Source: Firmicutes bacterium UBA3936
Lineage (GTDB): Bacteria > Bacillota > Dethiobacteria > Dethiobacterales > Dethiobacteraceae
Reading direction: 5' to 3'
Assembly: GCA_002385745.1 (NCBI GenBank)
Contig: DGEC01000112.1
Location: 1 to 8,515, forward strand
DNA: 8,515 bases
Below the pieces are notes generated by a model that did no database searches, had not been told where the DNA came from, and saw only the letters and a list, made by a program, of their open reading frames with translations. The position numbers and the translations under genes are program-made. This document shows positions 1 through 5,622 of the stretch, in pieces (the stretch's first letter is position 1; the number at the start of each line of letters is the position of its first letter).

Positions 1-20
1 CCATTTTTGTCTACAGTCTG

Positions 21-49
21 ACGGCTTGCCCTTATGGCAAGCCGTTTTT
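21..49 (+). terminator. Intrinsic terminator, plus-strand orientation
   Basis: A perfect 10-bp stem (21-30 with 36-45) encloses a 5-base loop and runs into TTTTT at 45-49 on the plus strand. On the minus strand the stem is followed by CAGACTG, with no U-tract. It therefore reads as the terminator of a plus-strand gene ending just left of the window, convergent with the tautomerase gene. The stem could still help stop or protect the minus-strand transcript, whose stop codon lies about 24 bases away. Confidence 0.75.
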
Positions 50-68
50 GTGCGGATAATAACATTTT

Positions 69-431
69 TCAGTCAGAATAATACTCGTCCCTGAAGTCGC
101 CGAATCCGCCCCAACTGTTATATTCATTTATGGTTAAAAACATCTTTTCTTTAGGTGTGCCCAGCACCTTGTTAAGTACATTAAAGACGGCGACGGTGAA
201 CTCTTTTTTTATCTTATACGCGAAGTTTGAATAGTAGCGTACATCAAGGAAGACGAAGTCTTCCTGCCGTACACCGCCGCAATATATAGTTTTACCGTCC
301 TCCAGATCAACAATTAGGCCGCGCCCGTCTTTGCCGGGAATAATGCTTAATGCCTCACCCAGCCCCTTTACCAGCTCCGCCTGTTTCTCAGGAGGCAGTT
401 TTTGAGCCAGGCTTACTCTGATATATGGCAT
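69..431 (-). CDS. MIF-like tautomerase superfamily protein
   Basis: This 120-residue protein begins Met-Pro-Tyr-Ile. After Met removal the Pro becomes N-terminal, which is the catalytic base of the tautomerase/MIF superfamily. The length fits the MIF/CHMI group (about 115-125 residues) rather than the 60-residue 4-oxalocrotonate tautomerases. The first half has a beta strand (2-8) and an amphipathic helix (14-30). The second half repeats this pattern: strand FVFLDVRYY (59-67), helix 72-90, then KMFLTINEYNSWGG (96-109), resembling the MIF segment that ends in Asn and Gly/Trp residues. The start is supported by AGAGG seven bases upstream. It lies 45 bases behind the cupin gene and is probably co-transcribed with it. 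Members isomerise keto/enol groups of small oxo-acids; the substrate here is unknown. Fold assignment is fairly firm, function is inference. Confidence 0.8.
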   Translation of the reverse strand: MPYIRVSLAQKLPPEKQAELVKGLGEALSIIPGKDGRGLIVDLEDGKTIYCGGVRQEDFVFLDVRYYSNFAYKIKKEFTVAVFNVLNKVLGTPKEKMFLTINEYNSWGGFGDFRDEYYSD

Positions 432-456
432 GACAACACCTCTCTCCGGTGAAAAT

Positions 457-469
457 GCCGGAAGCCGGC
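457..469 (-). other. Small hairpin between cupin and tautomerase genes
   Basis: GCCGG (457-461) pairs with CCGGC (465-469) around a 3-base loop, followed on the minus strand by ATTTT. It is too short to be a convincing terminator, but could partially attenuate or shield mRNA between the two genes. Confidence 0.3.
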
Positions 470-476
470 TTGTTTT

Positions 477-1022
477 TTATCTCCAGTCCTCCTCAAGGCA
501 TTTTCCGCAGGCATCGCACTTTTTCGCGGCGTTATACTTGCACGGGACAGGACCGTTGTAATACAATTCTTTCGGCCCCTCCGGCGTGTCATAAATACCG
601 CCGAACATAGGCATCATGCAGGCGGCCTGGAAAAATACCGGTTTGTTAACCTTTTTGAAATTCAGCGGGCAATGATAGACATTGGCAGGTATGCGGACGA
701 TTGTCGGCCTGTTGATAACGAATGCTTCCGCATCTTCGCCGACTTTGCCTATTGTCAACTCGATTTCAGCGTCAAAATCAAAAACATTGGGGAATGAGCC
801 GCCCAAAAAGATCAGGTATTCATCTGCAGGGTGACGATGTTGAACCCGGTCAAGGAAAAACGGTTTGACAAAAATCTGAAAACCGACATTGAAATTGGAT
901 CCCGGAATTTGAGACGCCCCCCTGAAATAAGCCTGCGGCTTGACGACAAAATCGGGGTCATCACCTTCTGCAACAACTTCATTGTACTCTTCAGGAAAAG
1001 GAAAAACTAACTTTTCGTACAT
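477..1022 (-). CDS. Cupin-fold protein with C-terminal cysteine cluster
   Basis: This 181-residue protein has a single cupin core. The metal motif is visible as His62-x-His64 and Glu68 in HRHPADEYL, followed by a turn-rich GG segment and a second motif RIPANVYHCPL with His117. This is the usual three-His, one-Glu set that holds Fe, Mn, Ni or Zn. After the barrel comes a tail with Cys161, Cys169, Cys172 and Cys175 (C-x7-C-x2-C-x2-C), which is not part of an ordinary cupin and looks like a small zinc or iron-sulfur site. There is no signal peptide or membrane segment, so it is probably cytoplasmic. AAAGGA eight bases before the ATG supports the start. The gene has its own promoter and is followed by a MIF-like tautomerase gene. 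Role could be a dioxygenase, isomerase or small-molecule sensor; I cannot choose. Confidence 0.75.
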   Translation of the reverse strand: MYEKLVFPFPEEYNEVVAEGDDPDFVVKPQAYFRGASQIPGSNFNVGFQIFVKPFFLDRVQHRHPADEYLIFLGGSFPNVFDFDAEIELTIGKVGEDAEAFVINRPTIVRIPANVYHCPLNFKKVNKPVFFQAACMMPMFGGIYDTPEGPKELYYNGPVPCKYNAAKKCDACGKCLEEDWR

Positions 1023-1056
1023 TTTTTCAGTCCTTTCATAAGTTATTTACAGCAGA

Positions 1057-1080
1057 GCAGCCGGCGCCTGCGCCAACTGC
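1057..1080 (-). other. GC-rich hairpin in cupin leader
   Basis: In the minus-strand RNA, GCAGUUGGCG (1080-1071) pairs with CGCCGGCUGC (1066-1057) over a CAGG tetraloop, giving ten pairs including two G-U wobbles. It ends about 35 bases before the cupin start codon and has no U-tract, so it is not a terminator. It could affect ribosome access or RNA stability. Confidence 0.5.
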
Positions 1081-1154
1081 CGGCAATACCGGTAAACCTT
1101 TCTTTCACCTAAAGCAGTCAGCGGCCTCCTTTCCTCAAAATAATTCAGTACTTT

Positions 1155-1166
1155 GCAAACATTTGC
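1155..1166. repeat. Inverted repeat, possible operator
   Basis: GCAAA (1155-1159) and TTTGC (1162-1166) form a near-palindrome with two central bases, roughly 40 bases downstream of the predicted start of transcription. The position would suit a roadblock repressor site, but no regulator gene is present to link it to. Confidence 0.25.
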
Positions 1167-1207
1167 TTAAACAGGAATTAATAAAATATTAAGTATAGTT
1201 TAATACC

Positions 1208-1237
1208 AGTATATTTTTATTCTACATGCAAAGTCAA
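1208..1237 (-). promoter_or_regulatory. Sigma-A type promoter for cupin-tautomerase unit
   Basis: Minus strand reads TTGACT (-35, 1237-1232), an 18-base AT-rich spacer, then TATACT (-10, 1213-1208). Each hexamer matches the consensus at five of six positions. Transcription should begin near 1201. The -35 box lies only about 14 bases past the U-tract of the transporter terminator, which makes the cupin-tautomerase pair a separate transcription unit. Confidence 0.75.
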
Positions 1238-1251
1238 GCAGGCAACGGCTC

Positions 1252-1282
1252 AAAAAAATCTTCCTGCCAAACCGGCAGGAAG
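1252..1282 (-). terminator. Intrinsic terminator of the ABC importer operon
   Basis: On the minus strand CTTCCTGCC (1282-1274) pairs perfectly with GGCAGGAAG (1268-1260) around a 5-base loop, followed by an A and a run of seven T (1258-1252). It begins 28 bases after the permease stop codon. This is a textbook rho-independent terminator. Confidence 0.92.
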
Positions 1283-1310
1283 GCTGTGCCCCGGCTTTTC
1301 TTTCTCAGCT

Positions 1311-2345
1311 TTACCCGTCCTCCCGTCCGAGCCTGCTTAGAAAAATGGCGAAAATTATAACGGCGCCTTTTACCACATACTGCGGATAAGACGCCAGGCC
1401 GGCCAGGTTCATGACGTTTGTGATGAGGGCCAGAATCAGGACGCCGACAACCGTAAACGGGACAGTGCCTTTGCCGCCCTCAAGGGCTACACCGCCGATG
1501 ACACAGGCTGCAACAGTGGACAGGGCAAAATCACTCTGCACGGCATTCAGCGGCGAACCCAGCGCGCTGCGTCCGGTAACAATGATGCCTGCGGCGGCAG
1601 CCAGTGCCCCGCTGATGACATAAGCTATAAATTTATATTTTGTCACATTGATGCCGGCCAGCCTGACGGCCGACTCGTTGCTGCCCACCGCCAGGATAAG
1701 GCGCCCAAAGGGCGTATAGCGCATAACAAACCAGAGGACAAGAATTATTGCCAGTGTGACATAGACAAGCACCGGCATGCCTATTAGAGGATCTCTATAG
1801 GCGGCAAACCAGGTTAGCGCCCTGGCGGAAAGGATCTCATTCTTCATACGGAACTGCGCTCCTCCTGACACGAGGTAGGCAATGCCCTGCGCAACCGACA
1901 TCATGGCAAGCGTTACAATAAACGGTGCCATGCGCAGCTTCCCGATAAAGAAGCCGTTGAGGGCGCCGATGGCACAGCCCAGAAGAATTGTCAGGGCGAT
2001 GCAGACAAAGAGCATTCCCACGTTGTCCTGTCCCCATTTTGTAATCAAAATGGCTACAACGACATTGCTGCAGCCTGCGACGGCGGCTACGGACAAGTCA
2101 ATGCCGCCGGTCATTATGGTCAGCATGACGCCCATTGAGATTAAAAAATAGGGCACCTGCTGCAAGAGGACAGTCGTAATATTCCGCCAGGTTAAAAAAT
2201 TCTCGGAGACAATGGATGAAACTATGATTAGTATAAACAGTATGATGGGCGCATTGTTCTTGACAAAAAAGTCGTTTACCGGCATTCGTTGTATCCTGGC
2301 GGATCCTTTCAAGTCTCCCACAGTTGTTTTAAGATCAGCTTTCAT
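1311..2345 (-). CDS. RbsC/XylH-type ABC sugar transporter permease
   Basis: This 344-residue integral membrane protein is the permease of a carbohydrate-uptake (CUT2) ABC importer. After a polar N-terminus (1-30) it has a series of hydrophobic segments from about 33 to 336. Family landmarks are MTGGIDLSVAAVAG (78-91), LNGFFIGKLRMAPFIVTLAMM starting near 129, GSNESAVRLAGI (221-232), the coupling-helix region that contacts the ATPase, and VIGGVALEGGKGT (282-294). Length matches RbsC relatives. The ATG follows the ATPase stop codon by one base, with GGGAG nine bases upstream inside the end of the ATPase gene, so translation is probably coupled. A single permease gene implies a homodimer in the membrane. 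Substrate specificity is set by the binding protein and is not readable here. The gene is intact and ends the operon. Confidence 0.93.
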   Translation of the reverse strand: MKADLKTTVGDLKGSARIQRMPVNDFFVKNNAPIILFILIIVSSIVSENFLTWRNITTVLLQQVPYFLISMGVMLTIMTGGIDLSVAAVAGCSNVVVAILITKWGQDNVGMLFVCIALTILLGCAIGALNGFFIGKLRMAPFIVTLAMMSVAQGIAYLVSGGAQFRMKNEILSARALTWFAAYRDPLIGMPVLVYVTLAIILVLWFVMRYTPFGRLILAVGSNESAVRLAGINVTKYKFIAYVISGALAAAAGIIVTGRSALGSPLNAVQSDFALSTVAACVIGGVALEGGKGTVPFTVVGVLILALITNVMNLAGLASYPQYVVKGAVIIFAIFLSRLGREDG

Positions 2346-2346
2346 T

Positions 2347-3846
2347 TCAATTAACTCCCATTGAATATTTAATCAGATTCTCCTCGGTAAGTTCGTTTTT
2401 ATCGAGTATACCAGCGACACTGCCGTCTTTCATTACGACTGCTCTGTCGCACATGCCAATGATTTCCGCCATTTCTGATGAAATCAGAATGACGGCAAAC
2501 CCATTGGCAACAAGATCATTGATAATATTATAAATCTCGATTTTAGCACCTACGTCGACGCCGCGGGTCGGTTCGTCAAGAATGAGAATCCTGCAATCTG
2601 AAGCCAGAAGCTTGGCAATGGCAACCTTCTGCTGGTTTCCGCCCGAGAGGCTGCTGACATTGTCTTCAATTGATGCGGCCTTGATAGATAGCCTTTTTAC
2701 CAAATCTTCGATATACCTGGTTTCTTTTTTCCTGTTGATTATTTTCAGAGGGCCGGTAAATGATTTTAGCCTGGTAAGGGTGATATTTGTGCGAATAGGC
2801 ATTTCCAAAAGAACACCGTGCGCCTTCCTGTCCTCGGGCAGCATCCCGATGCCATGCTTAACGGCCCTTTCCGGCGTTTTGAACCTGACTTGCCTGCCGT
2901 TCAGGATAACCCGGCCGCCGTCCAGCGGATCGGCGCCGAACACCGCACGCATCGCTTCCGTGCGCCCCGCTCCCACAAGCCCGGTAATGCCGAGCACCTC
3001 ACCTCTGCGAACTTCGAAGGATACATTTTTAACAGTCTTGCCGCTGCTGATGTTTTCCAGCTTCATTACCGTCTCGCCGATCTTTGGCTTTCGCGCCGGG
3101 AAATAGCTCTCCAGTGTCCTGCCGATCATCAGGCTGACAAGCTCTTTTTCGTCAAGCTCCGCTGTTTTGTAGGTGCCGACATGGCAGCCGTCCTTCATGA
3201 CTGTGATCCTGTCGCACAGCTTGAAAATTTCCTCCAGCCTGTGTGAAATATAGATAATGGTGACGCCCTTGTCCCGCAGGCTTCTTAAGAGTCGGAACAA
3301 CTGGCCTGCTTCGCCGGAAGCCAGCACCGAGGTCGGCTCGTCTAAAATCAGCACAGAAGCATCGCGGGCCAGGGCCTTGCAAATCTCCACAACCTGCCGG
3401 TGGGCGACGCTTAACTCGGAAACCGCCTTGTCAACCGGAATGCTGCCAAAGCCGAGGCTTTCGAGGGCGCTTGACGCCCTTTCACGCAGCCTCCTCCAGT
3501 TTATCAGCCTACCCTTTTCGCTGAGCTGGTCAATAAAAATGTTCTCCGCCACAGTCAGTGAACCAACAAGCGCAAACTCCTGGTAGATGACGGATATCCC
3601 AAGGCTAAGACCGTCCTTTGGGGAGTTGATATTGACTTTTTGGCCCCCGATGTAAATATCGCCGCTATCCTTGGCATAGGCGCCCGACAGGATTTTCATC
3701 AGTGTTGACTTGCCGGCGCCGTTTTCTCCGACCAAGGCGTGAATCTCCCCGGCTTTGACGCGGAAATTTACATTCCGGCACGCCCGGACTCCCCCGAATG
3801 ACTTGCAAATATTGACCAGCTCAACATGGTATTGCATTTCCGCCAT
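2347..3846 (-). CDS. RbsA/XylG-type ABC sugar transporter ATPase, two NBDs
   Basis: This 499-residue cytoplasmic protein has two fused nucleotide-binding domains that power the importer. NBD1 has Walker A GENGAGKST (40-48), Q-loop Gln89, a degenerate signature LSVAHRQ (145-151), Walker B VLILDEPT (165-172) and switch His202. NBD2 has a degenerate Walker A GLVGAGRTE (289-297), a proper signature LSGGNQQK (400-407) and Walker B ILILDEPTRGVD (420-431). This pattern, with one weak site per domain, is normal for the RbsA/XylG/MglA family, so the odd motifs are not damage. GGGAG six to seven bases before the ATG supports the start; a second Met at codon 4 is a possible alternative. It sits between the binding-protein gene (78 bases upstream, separated by a strong hairpin) and the permease gene (one base apart). 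Confidence 0.94.
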   Translation of the reverse strand: MAEMQYHVELVNICKSFGGVRACRNVNFRVKAGEIHALVGENGAGKSTLMKILSGAYAKDSGDIYIGGQKVNINSPKDGLSLGISVIYQEFALVGSLTVAENIFIDQLSEKGRLINWRRLRERASSALESLGFGSIPVDKAVSELSVAHRQVVEICKALARDASVLILDEPTSVLASGEAGQLFRLLRSLRDKGVTIIYISHRLEEIFKLCDRITVMKDGCHVGTYKTAELDEKELVSLMIGRTLESYFPARKPKIGETVMKLENISSGKTVKNVSFEVRRGEVLGITGLVGAGRTEAMRAVFGADPLDGGRVILNGRQVRFKTPERAVKHGIGMLPEDRKAHGVLLEMPIRTNITLTRLKSFTGPLKIINRKKETRYIEDLVKRLSIKAASIEDNVSSLSGGNQQKVAIAKLLASDCRILILDEPTRGVDVGAKIEIYNIINDLVANGFAVILISSEMAEIIGMCDRAVVMKDGSVAGILDKNELTEENLIKYSMGVN

Positions 3847-3865
3847 AACTCTCTCCCGTTTCCCC

Positions 3866-3912
3866 GCACGGCAGTTCCTGCGAACCCTGCGGCTCGCAGG
3901 AACTTGCCGTAC
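3866..3912 (-). other. Stable intercistronic hairpin, binding protein / ATPase
   Basis: A 10-bp perfect stem (3874-3883 with 3894-3903) over a 10-base loop continues, past a one-base bulge at 3904, into six more pairs (3868-3873 with 3905-3910). No U-tract follows on either strand, so it is not a normal terminator. It begins about 12 bases after the binding-protein stop codon. Hairpins in this position in sugar ABC operons commonly protect the upstream binding-protein mRNA from 3' exonucleases and raise its level over the membrane components; that role is inferred here. Confidence 0.7.
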
Positions 3913-3924
3913 GCGCTAAATTGT

Positions 3925-5277
3925 CTAATACTCACCGATGGTTATAAACTCGGCATCCGGAAGGGTCGTGAATTCATCATCCGTCATCCACTCGTCCACA
4001 TTGTCCTTTGTGACAAGGACATCAGCTATATATGTAGTTGACGTCAGATTGGTAGCGTCGAAGCCTTCGCTGAATATCCTGTAAACCAGGCGGGCGCAGG
4101 TGCCGACATAAGTGTAGGGGCTGGCCAGCGTAATGCAGAGATATTTGCCCTCCTTTATCAATTGCAGGGCGTCTCTCATACCGTCGCCCACACTGCAAAT
4201 CTGAATATCTTTACCCACCTCATAGCCGGCATTCTCCATCGCCTGAATGGCTCCGAAGCCTTCTATGTCGTTGGCGGTCCAAACAAGCTCAATATCAGGA
4301 TGCGAGGTAAGGATAGTCTCCATTGCTGCAAGGCCGCCGTCCTGGCTCCAGTAGCCGTCAATGGACTGGACAATTTCCCATCCATGGTCGGGATCGGAAA
4401 ACCTGGCGTTCTTGACAATCTCCTGGTGGAGGTTGTATCCATAGAGCATGGCGTCCTCCCTTTCAGGGAAGGGCTTGCCCATATTGATTGCTCTCTTGTA
4501 AACAAAGCCACCCAGGAAGCCATTGAGTGTTGATTCGCCGATGGGGTGTCCGATCATACCGGGTATGGCAGCCACTTTAAGGTCCGGATCGTCTTTGTAA
4601 TAGTCCGCTATGTACATACCCACCAAAAAGCCCTGCTCATAATATGCACATGCACTTGTTGTAATGACGGGCGAATCGGGCGGGAAGACCAGGCCGTAGC
4701 CGATAACCGGAATACCTGCCTCGACAGCCCTCTGTATGGCGGGCAGCTCTGCTTCGACACTGTAGTCACAGTCGATAATCACGTCCACACCCATGGTGAT
4801 CATATTCTCAATGTTGGCAATTTGCTGGTTGAGATCGCCGTTGGAGCAAAGGGAAACAAAATCGTAGCCCCACTGCTCGCACAGGCTTTTAAGGTGGTTT
4901 TCAGAGATGGCAAAAAACGGGGTGCTGTTATTCCATGTGACATAGCCTACTTTTACTTTGTCTTTAACATTGTTGGGCTTAATGGCCTTGTCAATGTGCG
5001 CCCGGGACCATGTTTCGGTAAAGTACATACCCTGCCAGGGGACCCTGTTGGCTTCCACTATTTCATACACTTCATGATCAGGGTTAAAATCATACGGCCC
5101 ATAGGCTTGCGCTTTAGGCACCTCCGGTTCCGGTTCTTTCCCTGCGGATTCCTGTCCTGCTGCGGGGTCTTTTGCTGCGGACTCATTTTCTGTGTCTTTG
5201 GCCCCGCAGCCGTACAGGAGTGACACCGCAATAATGGCGACAAGCATGATGATACCGAATTTTCTAAGCTTTTTCAT
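3925..5277 (-). CDS. RbsB-type ABC solute-binding lipoprotein
   Basis: This 450-residue protein is the extracellular ligand-binding part of the importer. It has a positively charged, hydrophobic signal peptide (1-23) and a lipobox ending LLYGC with Cys24 as the likely lipid anchor. An acidic, Ala/Pro/Glu-rich linker follows (about 25-58). The type I periplasmic-binding fold begins at KVKVGYVTWNNSTPFF (107-122); later landmarks are MGVDVIIDCDYS (162-173), AGIPVIGYG (187-195), WTANDIEGFGAIQAMENAG (333-351) and SVGDGMRDA (362-370), which match the hinge and ligand-contact segments of the ribose/galactose-binding family. It is over 100 residues longer than typical RbsB, partly from an extra segment (about 59-105) between linker and fold. 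AGGAGG seven bases before the ATG gives a near-ideal start. It is the first gene of the operon. The ligand is probably a sugar or sugar-like compound, unspecified. Confidence 0.9.
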   Translation of the reverse strand: MKKLRKFGIIMLVAIIAVSLLYGCGAKDTENESAAKDPAAGQESAGKEPEPEVPKAQAYGPYDFNPDHEVYEIVEANRVPWQGMYFTETWSRAHIDKAIKPNNVKDKVKVGYVTWNNSTPFFAISENHLKSLCEQWGYDFVSLCSNGDLNQQIANIENMITMGVDVIIDCDYSVEAELPAIQRAVEAGIPVIGYGLVFPPDSPVITTSACAYYEQGFLVGMYIADYYKDDPDLKVAAIPGMIGHPIGESTLNGFLGGFVYKRAINMGKPFPEREDAMLYGYNLHQEIVKNARFSDPDHGWEIVQSIDGYWSQDGGLAAMETILTSHPDIELVWTANDIEGFGAIQAMENAGYEVGKDIQICSVGDGMRDALQLIKEGKYLCITLASPYTYVGTCARLVYRIFSEGFDATNLTSTTYIADVLVTKDNVDEWMTDDEFTTLPDAEFITIGEY

Positions 5278-5284
5278 CTTATTA

Positions 5285-5290
5285 CCTCCT
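5285..5290 (-). promoter_or_regulatory. Ribosome binding site of binding-protein gene
   Basis: AGGAGG lies seven bases before the ATG at 5277. It is the strongest well-placed site in the window, fitting the high output usually needed for a binding protein. Confidence 0.85.
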
Positions 5291-5370
5291 GAATTTTTTT
5301 AGCACATTTTTCACTATTATCCTGTTAAATACAATCATATTTACCGCTAAAGCCATTGATTACCATGACT

Positions 5371-5395
5371 TGGCAGCTGCCAGGCGGACAGCCTG
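5371..5395. repeat. Perfect 12-bp palindrome adjoining a small hairpin
   Basis: TGGCAGCTGCCA (5371-5382) is its own reverse complement. It overlaps a second inverted repeat, CAGGC (5381-5385) and GCCTG (5391-5395), with a 5-base loop. The palindrome, about 95 bases ahead of the binding-protein gene, could be a repressor site or form tandem RNA hairpins. On the plus strand the second hairpin is followed by TTCCTTTTTT, but no plus-strand gene precedes it. Confidence 0.35.
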
Positions 5396-5423
5396 TTCCT
5401 TTTTTACATATTCTTTTAACAAC

Positions 5424-5463
5424 AAAAAAATAACCGCTGGGCGAATATATTACCCGCTGCGGT
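5424..5463 (-). terminator. Weak terminator-like hairpin in the importer leader
   Basis: In the minus-strand RNA, ACCGC (5463-5459) pairs with GCGGU (5437-5433) and, after an asymmetric internal loop, GGG (5455-5453) pairs with CCC (5441-5439). The stem is followed by UA and seven U (5430-5424). It lies about 150 bases before the binding-protein gene. Its 5' arm can instead pair with GCGGU at 5477-5473, so it may be conditional. Confidence 0.45.
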
Positions 5464-5570
5464 CTTCAGCACACCGCTCCTTCTAAAGTAAAATGCGTTC
5501 TCTCTTTGAGCGGTTTTTAATTTTCCGAACGGCAAAACGCAGTATCCAACCCGGCTGACTTCACAGGTTT

Positions 5571-5600
5571 ATATAAAAAGCAACCCCTTGCGGGGCTGCT
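5571..5600 (-). terminator. Intrinsic terminator of the esterase gene
   Basis: On the minus strand AGCAGCCCC (5600-5592) pairs with GGGGUUGCU (5587-5579), nine pairs with one G-U wobble, over a GCAA tetraloop of the stable GNRA class. A run of T (5579-5575) and ATAT follow. It starts 22 bases past the esterase stop codon. Confidence 0.88.
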
Positions 5601-5622
5601 TATTTCCCTTTTGCTTTTTTGT

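Larger units (their letters stand above)
1023..1201 (-). promoter_or_regulatory. Long structured 5' leader of the cupin gene
   Basis: About 180 bases separate the predicted transcription start (near 1201) from the cupin ATG. In transcript order the leader holds an AT-rich first third, an inverted repeat at 1155-1166, a purine-rich AGGAAAGGAGG run at 1125-1135 that looks like a strong ribosome site without a well-placed ATG, and a GC-rich hairpin at 1057-1080. The real cupin ribosome site, AAAGGA, is just before the gene. I recognise no known riboswitch consensus here. Confidence 0.45.
5278..5570 (-). promoter_or_regulatory. Non-coding leader of the ABC importer operon
   Basis: This 290-base stretch has no supported gene. 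In transcript order it holds segment A (5514-5508, ACCGCTC), segment B (5479-5473, GAGCGGT), segment C (5463-5459, ACCGC) and segment D (5437-5433, GCGGT), the last followed by seven U. Further along are a hairpin and palindrome at 5371-5395 and finally the ribosome site. A could pair with B, B with C, or C with D, which is the layout of an attenuator. I find no convincing -35/-10 pair; the best -10-like hexamer is GATAAT at 5321-5316, without a matching -35. No known riboswitch or T-box consensus is evident. Confidence 0.4.

Noticed and set aside
1043..1108. Leader peptide of 21 codons from GTG in the cupin leader (Arg-rich, ending CCK)
   Set aside because: The start lies about 16 bases from the nearest GGAGG, too far for normal initiation, and the coding potential arises mostly from the GC-rich hairpin. 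It remains possible but unsupported.
2582..3246. Overlapping plus-strand frames opposite the ABC ATPase gene
   Set aside because: The minus-strand gene has all expected ABC motifs; the antisense frames have none.
2347..3846. ATPase might be inactivated because Walker A of NBD2 and the signature of NBD1 are degenerate
   Set aside because: These departures are characteristic of the RbsA/XylG/MglA family and leave one composite ATP site intact.
4546..5223. Plus-strand open frame of 225 codons opposite the binding-protein gene
   Set aside because: Cys- and His-rich low-sense translation, antisense to a clear lipoprotein; considered a shadow.
5325..5366. 13-residue frame from ATG before the binding-protein gene
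   Set aside because: No ribosome site precedes it and the sequence has no feature of a known leader peptide.
5515..5580. Promoter for the importer operon near TTGGAT or the TATATAAA run
   Set aside because: No -35/-10 pair with acceptable spacing and match was found; TATATAAA is also part of the esterase terminator tail.
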